A stretch of 64,000 bases of DNA from Aquatica leii (lineage: Eukaryota > Arthropoda > Insecta > Coleoptera > Lampyridae): assembly GCA_035610365.1 (NCBI GenBank), contig CM069432.1, forward strand, positions 176,313,027 through 176,377,026. Reading direction: 5' to 3'. Below the pieces are notes generated by a model. It saw only the letters and a list, made by a program, of their open reading frames with translations. It did no database searches and was not told where the DNA came from. Shown piece by piece: positions 54,451 through 64,000 of the stretch. The position numbers and the translations under genes were made by a program. Position 1 is the first letter of the stretch. Each line of letters starts with the position of its first letter.

Positions 54451-54740
54451 TTTGGATTTTATTACTAGGGATTTTAGCGCCAGTAGTGTTGCCTGGCTGT
54501 CAGACATGATCGATATCGGATTATTTGCTTATGATTTCGAGTCGATAATGTTCCTGACATACCAGTCAATAGCAGCAACTTTAGCTTGAAAAACGAAAGC
54601 ATATTTACCCAAGGTTAGCAAAAATTGATTTCCACGGTGTCTGTCCCCATATACTTCTGCTCTGGTACCGTTGCAATTTTTGGCCCCATCTATGTACTAG
54701 ATGGTTCTTTTACGGTAAATGTTTTTTGTCTACTCATCTT
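54451..54740 (-). pseudogene. LINE RNase H domain, truncated
   Basis: Minus strand reads DGAKNCNGTRAEVYGDRGNQ, LGKYAFVFQAKVAAIDWYV and SIMSDSQATLLAL, the first three RNase H motifs (D, E-side, D) of Jockey/R1/I-type LINEs. The expected E in VFQAE is K here. The final His-containing motif is missing because the element ends at about 54451. Confidence 0.75.
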
Positions 54741-54741
54741 G

Positions 54742-56000
54742 TGATGGTATTATCACATTAAATTTCTTTAACATGTAATAATTTTTTGTGAAGTTAGATC
54801 TCATAGTTAAGATTATTTCTTCACGCAACACGTTGTATATACCCGGTTTGTTTTTCCCTGTAATTGACGTGTGTATTCTGTATGCTGCTTGTCTTGCTTC
54901 CATCATTACAACGAGTTGTAATAGTAGAAGTGAAAGTAGTGCTTTCATGGCTGCTGTGGTCGTGGTCTTTATCGCTCCTGTTATCAACAGACATGCTATT
55001 TTCTGTACTTTGCTTTTCAGGTTGGTTCTCTCACCCTATACAAGCGCATTGTATGTGATGATAGGTCTTGTTACCACAGTATATAATCATTTAGTCATTG
55101 TGGGTTTGAATCCCCATGTGTGCCCGATCATCTGTTTGATTGTATTAAGAACCTTAATAACCTTCCTTGTAACTTTTTCTAGAGGAGCATTGAAAATCAG
55201 TCTAGTATCAAGAGTGAGTCCCAGATAATTGACTTTTTTTGTCATCCAGAGAGTTTTATGTCATCCGTTATTCGTCGTTTGGTAAACGAAACGATTGCCG
55301 TCTTAGTTGGGTTTACTGATAGATCCTCTTTTTGCAACATTTTTTGACGGTGTTTAGTTCATTTTGCATTATGTTTGATACTACTCAGTGTATCTTAAAG
55401 CAAATACTCCACCGTCTTCTAGTTCAATTCAGTAGGGGTGACTGCACCCCACTTTGTGGGAACCCACTAGTCATTTTGGCTTCTACAGTACTACCGTACA
55501 GAATAGCTGTTACCGTACGGTTCCTGAGTATTGAGTTGACCCAGTATCGGACTAGAAGTGTGATTCTTTTTTTTTCTATTGCCCTTGCAATTGAGGTGAA
55601 TGTAGTATTGTCAAATGCTTCGTCAATATCCAGAAAAGCACCTAATGCAATATTATTGTGTTGGATTGAATTTTCGCATCTGCTTGCTTGTTGGTGAAGT
55701 GCTAGCTCGCAGTATTTTCCGCACTGGTAAGCATACTGGTTTTGGTGTCAAAGCTTTTAGTGTCCGTCCCGTATATACCTGTCGACTACTTTTTCAAGTC
55801 GTTTTAAGATGAAGAAAATCAAGCTGATCGGTAAGTAATGTTTTGCCTGGGTGTACGTAGATTTCACTGGTGTTGGTATAAATAGCATACCATAAATCTG
55901 CCATCTGTTTGGTATATGCAAAAGTGCTAAGCTGACTCTGAAAATTTTGCATACTGCGTTTTGCAGATCAGCAAATCTCTTTTTCAGCATGATGGCTCTT
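54742..56000 (-). pseudogene. LINE reverse transcriptase domain, decayed
   Basis: Minus strand contains WQIYGMLFIPTPVKSTYTQA, KHYLPISLIFFILKRLEKVV and DRYIRD (about 55760-55940; the early RT blocks), scattered middle pieces including a GFPQSGVQSPLL block (about 55430-55470), and the C-terminal thumb block SITGAIKTTTTAAMKALLSL then EARQAAYRI (about 54870-55000), typical of Jockey/R1-type elements. Several stops and frame changes. The catalytic FADD box was not found intact. Confidence 0.8.
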
Positions 56001-56079
56001 AGAGACTGGAAGGCTTTAAACTTATTAAAATTCCCCTTTTTAGGTTTTCAAGATTAATTATTTTTTTCGCTAGTTCCTT

Positions 56080-56900
56080 TTGGGTTTCCGTTTGTTTAGT
56101 ACCTCTAGGTTCTAGTGCTTAGGAACTTAAGTTAACGATGAAACCGAAAAGTGTTTTTGCAATAGTTCTTACAGAGTACTTTCAACCGAGTCTGCAAACT
56201 TTTCGCTTTAGGTCAGCTAAGAATGTTTTTCTTTCTGGTGTGTTCCTTTGTTTTGTCAAGCTTTCTATTTTACTAAGTTATCCTGTTGAGGGTTTGTTTA
56301 ACAGTTATGGAGCAGCTTGCTTTAAATGCAGATTTTAATAAATCAACAATACTGTCTGTCATTAATTCTAGCTCGTGCCTTAATCTTACAACTGTGGGAC
56401 AGTCCCAGATTTAGCTCGCAAAAGTTTAGTTGAACAACTATCAGTCGTTTTTTTCGGGTTTCTGTATTCCATTACGAATTTCTCGTCTGATTCAATGTCG
56501 AATCAAATGTATCTATGATCAGATAAAGAAGATTCATCTGATACATGCCACATTTTTATCACTTTGCTTCCCTTTGAACTAGGAAGCGTAAGGTCAATAA
56601 TTTTACTGCGCGACACGGTTATAAACGTAGGCGCATCTCCGTTATTTATTCTGTCTAAATTTCCTTTTAGAATATTTTTTTTTACCTCTTGGATTTGTGT
56701 TTGTTCTTCTCCACAAGGTGTGTGTGCATTGGCATCGCATCCAAGAATCAGCGGTTGGTTGGTCTTACTGTTAATCAGCATGTGGATTTTCTCCAGCGGC
56801 AGTGGTCCTGTCTGGTCATAGAAAAAGTAACCGGATCCGATAATGAATTCTCTCCTGATGCCTTCCTCTACTACAGATTTTTTTTGCCACTAGGTTTTTG
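56080..56900 (-). pseudogene. LINE APE-type endonuclease domain, decayed
   Basis: Minus strand reads NQPLILGCDANAHTPCGEEQ (the conserved G-D-x-N-A-H block), NILKGNLDRINNGDAPTFIT, RSKIIDLTLPSS and DESSLSDHRYI (the terminal S-D-H motif). This nuclease nicks target DNA for target-primed reverse transcription. The LSDH motif is intact. The upstream part reads only in pieces. Confidence 0.85.
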
Positions 56901-56999
56901 GAACATAAATTCCACAATGGAATTAAGTTTAGTGCATTTTTTTACAATATTGCACGTGTTTTATTGTTCTTTTGTGGATCCATAGTGTCTGGACAATTG

Positions 57000-57980
57000 A
57001 AATATCAATATCGTGTGTTATGACATTAGCACTAAGGCTGCCTTACAGTGATGTATATTTATCTGAACTACTTTGAGCTTTAGATTTGCCTTCAGTACGT
57101 TCTTTCCGGCTCTAGATTTACATCCATTGCCTCGTGGACATCATTTGTAGCATCCAATTTTTTGCTGTCTTTTTTTGGAGTCGGCTAGCGCCTGAAAAGT
57201 TATCCTTGAAAATCCGAGGTGCAATTGGCTGTTTAACGCTTTCACTTTCTTTTAGAACCTCTTGCCCATAAACAAGACGTATTGGGTTCTTTCAGGATTT
57301 GGTTTAGTGTTAACCACACACCACGTTTTGATACTAATGTTGTTTTGTACCGATATTCTTTTCAGTAGGTTGGCCGGTTCCAGTGCTGTTCTCGGAACAT
57401 AAATGATAACATTTTTGGGTACCGGAAGGTCGTTGAGATAAATAATCCTTAGTTTCTTATCCTCCCACATTGGTTTCTTAATGTTTGACGTTCCGACTAG
57501 CCACTTACTGGATGTCTCGTTTGCGCACGTTATTTTCAGGAATCTTCCTTAATGGGCAAAAAGCTTGTCCTTTCTCTAATTCGTCGATCCATCCGAGTAT
57601 CGAGGTTTTTATGACCTGAGATTCTTCAAGTCTGATGGTGTTTTCAGGGGAACTTTTTTGGTATGATTGCAGGAGCAATTCTCGTCAGGGTGTCCCTCAA
57701 TGTCTTTTTTGGATTTTTTTGACCCCTCGAATTTGCTTTACTGGTCATTTTTGTGACGCCAGTGTGCTAATGCTGGAAAAGTTGTGTTTTTGTGACCCTG
57801 TTGGTATGGCAGTTGGTACAATTGCGTGCGCTGTCTGGTGTCGCTGTTGCGTTTTTAACGTGCCCGCCTTTGCTACCTGCATAAGTGGGTTTTATTCTCG
57901 CGTCCCCGCCATTGAAGTAAAACCGGTTGTCTGAACTATTGATTCTTTTTCTTCTTTAAGCTGCCGAAAGCTCTATCAGT
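57000..57980 (-). pseudogene. LINE ORF1 (gag-like) region, decayed
   Basis: Minus strand has KLRIIYLNDLPVPKNVIIYV, PRTALEPANLLKRISVQNNI and TKPNPERTQYVLFM (57252-57470), resembling the RNA-binding region of Jockey/R1-type ORF1 proteins. The stretch to 57980 is less clear. CCHC zinc knuckles were not convincingly seen. Confidence 0.6.
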
Positions 57981-60849
57981 TTTTTGGGTTTGCGCTCAGT
58001 ATGTCAACATGTCCAAAGCAGCAAGAGGTTTGAGTTTGGTTGACGTGCTAGCTGATCAAAGTCAGCAAATCAGCGACAAGCATCGTAACCCTAGTGTTAG
58101 CTCTTGCCACGACACTACAGCTTGAGTTGGCAGAGCTGGTTCGCGTGACAGTAGTATTGGAGTACGTACAGATTTTAGACCGTAACTCCAACACCTGTCC
58201 ACGTAAACAAAGTTGTCCCGGCTCAGCTAGTAAACCTGCGTACCGTTATATTCTATCTACCCTCCCATCCACCACTTGTAAACGCGCCCGATAGGTAGCT
58301 CAACCCACGATTATGATACTTACTTGTAACTCAATGATACAGACAGCGGAGTTTATATAAAATTGATTGTAATTATTAATACACTTGAGAAACAATAATA
58401 AGAACAAATCAGTAAACGGAAAAAGCAATCAAAACAAAACTACAATTTTTTTAAGTTTCATCCATAAATTGTTTCATCGCAAATCTCTATCTATCGCACT
58501 TGAACGTATGAGTTTTAGGATCTGCGCAAGGATCATAAAATAACGCACTTGTTCTATGGTAAGAATATGTACAGGATTTTGTTTGGAGTACTCAGGCGTA
58601 AATACAAGTAAAGACTTGCATAGACCGGGTTATGTTTCTATCATACCTATAAGACCTATCTCCATTACTAAACAAGTAAAGTAAATCATTTGTCAAGGGT
58701 AATATAACAAGACCTTAATAAATAGCCGACTATTTTTGTTGCATCTATATTTCGAGTGCATTTTAGAATCAATTCGTCGAAACGTAGTTTAAATCTTTGA
58801 TTATTATTGCCAAAATTACTTCAAAATAAATTGTAAAATATACAGGAAGTTTAGTAGCAACAAAAATAGTATCTAATTCATCAAGATCGTGTTATATTTA
58901 TTATTATTTTCTGAGCTAAAAGTATTTCTAGACGTATAAGAAAATATTGATTTAGAGAAATAATCAGTGTTACATTATTCACTAAAAATTAAAAAATACT
59001 AAAGATGATCAAATGGTCGACTATTTAGCACCAAAGTGAATAGTCGCTTTATTTTGTTTTGATTGGTCATGCCAAAACAACTTCTAAGCACGTGATTGAT
59101 TAAAAGTTAAAATTTGACAGACGAGGGAAATAAGAAATAATATTAGGTCTGCCTTTAAATTATTATTATTATTAAAAACAGGTTTTCATAAATACATATT
59201 TAGAAAATATTTTACACACAGTTAACTATATAACAAAGTACCTACTTAAAAAACACCTTGTATAATAATTAACTTTTTAAATGAGCTAACACGCGGTTAA
59301 ATTAATATTTTAAGCTAATTATCACAGGTTTTATTTTCTTAAACATAAAAAAAAACAGATTAAAAAAATCTTTACTTTGCTGCAATAAGAATTTTAGAAG
59401 GTAATAAAACATCTTATGTGGAGTAACCTCGAGTATAATTGCTTTGTGTTACAAACAAAATTAATGACGCGTTTTAACACAATTTCATTAAAAACGACTT
59501 AGTTCTGGAATTTGAGCTTCAATTATTGTAAGAAAAAAGTTTCTGAAATTAAGTTTTGCGAATAAAAAACTTTCAGAGCCAATAAAATCTTGTTATACTG
59601 GATTTTTTTAGGTTCTAAAACACGTGTCGATACATATTTCTTTGGCGATAAATTTATATTGACGACATTTTCAAAAGAATCTTTCAATTATTTAACATAA
59701 GTGTAAAGTCAGATGTATATGGTAGTTCTTTTAAAGCATATTAGGTACGTTCTTTAAGTGGTTAAAATCTGAGCGTGTTTACTGTACGTTCACCTATGTA
59801 ATAGCGTATTCATCTTCCACAAATTCTAATTTTCAAGATATATCTAGACGTACAAAACTAAAACAACCTTTGAATGTAGAAACGGTCGACAGAAAGCCGT
59901 ATTACTTTAATACCACGATGGCTAAAGCGATTATTTTAATAACAGTAATTCTAAAATTCATTAAACCCTATTATAATTGGTGTATAACTTTATCAAACTT
60001 ATTATAAGCAGATATAGCTTGCGTTACGGACGTTTAAAATCTTTCGCAAAAAAGTAGTAATTTTTAAGCATGTTTAAATTAACGGATTATTATAAACTTA
60101 CACAAATGTGATTTAGTATAATTTAAATTAAGAATTTTTGTATGTTACATATATTGTTTATAAAAAATTATATTTTGGTGTTATTTGAAATAGTCAAACG
60201 AAATGTGTAAAAAACAATTTAATTGTTTAATAAACACATTTATATACTTATTTGTAATCAGTAACTTATAAGAATACAAAAAATGTGTTTAAAGAAAATG
60301 AAACCGGGTTAAATTTTTCGGTGCTCGCCTATTCCAATAGTGTAAAAAGTAAGTTAAAAGTTTTTGTTTTAAACGATTTAATTTTTGAATATTTGAGCTA
60401 CTTTAAACTAATCTGCAATTTTGATGAATACATTTTTGTGGAAAATTACAAACGATCGAATTGACATTATTATTTAACATTAGAATTAATTTATTAAAAC
60501 GAAGCATTTTCTAAGAAATTAAATTTATTAACGTGTATTACTTAGGTGTTCTTAAAAAAATTGTGTTACTTTAATGCAACAATGTGTTCCAATTAAATCA
60601 CTAGCCGGTAACTTGACAAGTAGATAGGTACCTGTATAATAATAAAAATTAAGTTTCTGCACCAAATTCGTAGGTAACTTAATAGTAAGGTATATAGACA
60701 AATGTCAATAAAAATGTAAACGAAAAACCTTAGCAACAAAGCATATACGAATATACAACTCTAATAAGAAAAAAAAGAATACATTAAATGTTGTAATAAA
60801 CTAAAAAATAACAATAAAAAAATAAAATGACATCAAAAATACGGATTGG
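57981..60849. other. LINE 5' flank, then AT-rich with no gene
   Basis: 57981-58310 is GC-richer and may be the LINE's 5' leader. From 58320 to 60849 nothing was recognised. Confidence 0.4.
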
Positions 60850-61597
60850 TACCATTTGACGCCGCGGTCTGGACGCTTTCATTTAAACGTCGCCGTTTTG
60901 AGGCCAGCCGTTTTGATGCTTGGTCGTTTTGACGCTAGGTCCTTTTGACGTAAGACGTTTAGACGCGGATGCTGTTATTCTTGCTAGCTGCTTAAGAAAA
61001 ATAGTATCTTAATATTTTTCAACTATAAATGGTATTAGAGAGATGTAGTATAAAACGGTATTAGGCCGATATGGGTTATATAACGGAGGAGATTGAGATA
61101 CTGTAAAATCTAAGTTTAGCCGAGATTTTGTATGCTGATTTTATATTTTTTGTTATATTAAAATAAAAAACATTACATTTTACGAAATTATTTTCGTAAA
61201 TTAGAATGACAAACATGTCATTCTAATTTATATGAAACATCAAGTATATGCTGTGATGGTTGTGTAACAACGCTTGTAAATATCGAATAAATAAATGAAC
61301 AATACTTCAGGTATAAATGGTAAAAGTGTTTCTCCTGAACGTTAACAAGAAATTCTGGAATAATGATATAAACTGGTGACATTGGGATTAAATAATTAAA
61401 ATATTGAAATAGGTATGTTTTAATCTTTATGGGACTTGCCTTGCTTGAGTATTCACTACACACATAAATAAAAGCTGAAATTTACTATTTGTTTGTAATA
61501 ACAAAAATAACAGCATTGGCGTCCAAAGATCTAGCGTCAAAACGAGTTGGTGTTAAACAACGTTCAAAGGACGTCGTTCAAACGGCGTCCAATTGTA
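60850..61597. mobile_element. MITE-like element with CGTTTTGACGC subterminal repeats
   Basis: Ends are inverted: TACCATTTGACGCCG... and ...CGGCGTCCAATTGTA. The 110 bp at each end are strings of diverged CGTTTTGACGCtwGG words in inverse orientation (60856-60970 and 61513-61590). The centre carries an almost perfect palindrome (TTAGAATGACA / TGTCATTCTAA, 61201-61229). A GTAC at each end may be the target duplication. No ORF. Confidence 0.75.
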
Positions 61598-64000
61598 CAC
61601 AACTGAATAAAACATTGTTTAGATTTGATAAAAGAAATTTTAGATTCAATACTACTTTCATGACATAAACTGCGTGTACAGATACAAAGTAAAAAAAAAA
61701 GATTATTATAAAGACGAACTATTTGCTATGTTTTTATTATTTCTTTGATTACACTGTTTACATTAACCCTAACTAAGTAAAGGATCTATTGTCTATTTTT
61801 TAATTATGTATACCCGAGTTTAAACGCTTATATTTCAGTAATCTTTTACCCTATTTTATTAGTAATAACATCAACGTGTATCTCATTTTAATATGCGTAG
61901 AATGGGTCTAAGAAATTTTTCCTGCTCTTGTGCAACCTTTTGAATTCATCTTTTAGCATATGTTAAAACCAACCATTTTACGCTGTCAGTTAAAATTTTC
62001 AATTTTAAGTCTTTTTCTTATTACTTTTTCTTAAAATTGCTCGTAACTCTTTTTAATAAAACAACTACAAATGTCACGTTTGTTATACGTTATTTTATTT
62101 AATTTTAATAAACATATAAACAAATATTAACATAAGTACTACACTTTTATATAACAATGTTAATACTTTGGTAACTTAATTATTAGTGTGGATGGTGTAC
62201 GCGCATGCCATTCAAGTATGTAATTTTGGTTGCCTATACAACAACGTTTATTTAATTACCTTTGCATTGAAATTTCAAATTTAGTGCTGTTAAGTTTAAA
62301 ATAAAGCGAAACCTCTGTCACTTTGCTCGCACAGTTGCGTTGACATTGGTTTATCACAATGTCTTTTGTGTTGTAGATTTAGTCCCTTGCAAACGGTAGG
62401 TCGCCACTAATAAAAGCACAAATATAAAAATCTTTTAAAAGCGTATTAATAATAATGTTTAAATAATGTCTAAATAATTGCATACTGGCATATGCAGATA
62501 AGCATAATCATCATTATTGTAAAGTTAGTTCTAAAATTTTTAGTTGTTGGCTTTACTTAAAACTGTCTAAAGCGCAAAAATAAGTAACGATGAAACCAAT
62601 AGTCATAATCGTGCAATGGAAGGGATAGACTTTTAAAAAATAATCTAAAAAACTGTTTATCGACGTTGATTTTAGGAAATACGCATTTTACAAATGTGTT
62701 TATGCAAGATAATCTATCAAAAAATGATCAACACAAAAACAAATCTAGAATTGTAAATAAACAAATTGGTTGTGTTATAAGAAGTGAGACGTTGTAGTAG
62801 TATAATACTTTCGGTGGCTCTAGGCTTTCAAAATAATCAACTAAATTTTCCATTGAATTTTCTATTATATTTTATATAAAGCGTATAGATGCTAGGTGCG
62901 ACATGTCCAAATGAACACAATTGAAGAAAAACACAAAAAACTTATAATAGCGAAATTGTTAAGATAACATAGTAATAATTTGTTTAAAATTAATTATATT
63001 GTGTCTGGCAACTTATTTTATAAGTTTTAAAAAATCTTCAGGCTATGGTTTCCGAAAAAAATATAGTAGTTTGTTCAAATTGCTCAGACTGTTATATGTT
63101 TTAGTTGATTTAGCAAACGCTATTAGTTTGATTTTGGTTAGTACAACCAGTACAACTATGTTTATAAACATCAATATGAATCAGTTTTTTAAAATTTAAA
63201 CTAATGATGCGGTTATTAATTAACAAAACTTGTTTGTATCGGTCAAAATTCAAATGCAATTTTTAAAATTTGTAGAGAAAGCTTAAGCTATCTTAAAATA
63301 ATTATTATATTTAGATCAATTTTAAGAAATTCAATTAATTTAACAATATTAAGAAAATATTTAGTTTTATTATTTTTTTTGTTAATTATGTAGATTTTTG
63401 TATTTTTTAAAATAAATTTATATTTTTTAAACTGTCTTATACAAACTTTTGAAATTATTTAAGCTAAATATTTAACAAAATAAAATGTAAGTAAATTGTT
63501 AAATAAACTTGGATGTACATATATGTACGTTTTTTTATTAAAGTAAACTCATATAGTTATTCAGTTTTGCTTTTTTAAATAAAATATGAATGTGAATAAA
63601 CATTGACAAAATTATACATTGTTTGTTATTTGGAAAAAAAATCGTTTACTGATATTACATTAATTAATAGATTTAATTTAGTGTGATAGATTTTTCCTTT
63701 TAGAAATAATGAATATTTAATGTATGTAATTAATATATAATTTTGAATGGAATTAATTAAGGTGAATGTCTTGTTTATATTGCACGAAACTCTAGAATTG
63801 ATGCTAAAAAATAATAAAGTCGGTATTATTAACCGTTATCTCAATATCAAACGTGAATAATAAGTATGAATACACTTGTAAACACGAAATTTGAGGAAAC
63901 GACTAAACATGCAATTAAAATCTATTGAATTAAAATTATTGTTCGTATTTTCTTTAATGTTCGCAGTAAAGATTACTTGTCTATATGTGCATAGCATGGT
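61598..64000. other. AT-rich, nothing recognised
   Basis: Very AT-rich. The only frame of note (62999-63199, 66 codons) has no motif and looks like chance. Confidence 0.45.

Larger units (their letters stand above)
54451..57980 (-). mobile_element. Jockey/R1-type LINE, minus strand, decayed
   Basis: The domain order along the minus strand is ORF1-like (about 57000-57980), APE endonuclease (about 56080-56900), RT (about 54750-56000) and RNase H (54451-54740). That is nearly a full element, missing its last RNase H third and its 3' UTR. Frames are interrupted many times. The 3' side ends abruptly at the 344-bp tandem repeat, unusual because LINEs normally lose their 5' side. A second fragment of the same family lies at 3030-3790. 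Confidence 0.8.

Noticed and set aside
55065-55110. tRNA B-box-like GTGGGTTTGAATCCCC
   Set aside because: It lies in antisense LINE RT coding sequence, and no A box or cloverleaf is present.
54788-55228. 146-codon hydrophobic plus-strand frame resembling a membrane protein
   Set aside because: It is the antisense of the LINE RT/thumb coding region on the minus strand.

Overview
This is an AT-rich animal window, most likely from an insect or other arthropod. The evidence is the mix of BEL/Pao, Polinton, Penelope-like, Harbinger, pogo/Tigger, hAT and Jockey/R1-type elements, and TATA boxes paired with TCAGT-type initiators. I found no convincing host single-copy gene, rRNA or tRNA. Everything recognisable belongs to a mobile element, and most copies are decayed.

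Layout. 0-13 kb: a broken Harbinger transposase exon (302-794), a two-unit 461-bp tandem satellite with a palindrome in each unit (2032-2953), a LINE endonuclease fragment (3030-3790), long AT-rich stretches, then the 3' end of a BEL/Pao element. 12-32.4 kb: a nested nest. The BEL/Pao remnant (minus strand) is split first by a solo LTR-like element (12705-13784, 4-bp target duplication) and then by a 17.6-kb Polinton/Maverick (13922-31532). The Polinton has about 625-bp terminal inverted repeats beginning AG and a perfect 6-bp target duplication, CATAGC. The Polinton itself holds another solo LTR-like insertion (29001-30319, duplication ACTT).

The Polinton. Its left two thirds carry the usual set: integrase with a chromodomain, a DUF8207-like protein, a packaging ATPase, a phospholipase-A2-like/pX-like protein, minor and major capsid proteins, a small basic protein and protein-primed DNA polymerase B. 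I did not find the adenain-type protease. Several of these genes are broken and several look whole. The right third (25.4-31 kb) is an accessory region unlike the core. It holds a CHHC zinc-finger protein resembling gametocyte-specific factor 1 (GTSF1/Asterix, a piRNA-pathway cofactor), a whole-looking five-exon coiled-coil gene with four short phase-0 introns and a clean core promoter, a 49-aa CxxC-CxxC ORF with its own TATA box, and a 20-bp minisatellite. A further gene lies inside each terminal repeat, so the element carries it twice. The accessory region is the best candidate for undescribed biology here: cargo that could act on host small-RNA silencing or transcription.

32-64 kb: a patchwork of decayed elements. 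It includes a Penelope-like RT fragment, a 1.8-kb fold-back element interrupted by an 834-bp hAT-like element with an 8-bp duplication, a Tigger pseudogene, retroposon tails, several inverted-repeat (MITE-like) elements, a LINE RT fragment, a ZMYM1-type hAT transposase remnant, Penelope-like termini with hammerhead-ribozyme-like cores, a 344-bp-period tandem repeat abutting a 3.5-kb Jockey/R1-type LINE, and a MITE rich in CGTTTTGACGC motifs. Coordinates of decayed elements are by eye and approximate to tens of bases unless a boundary is stated as exact.
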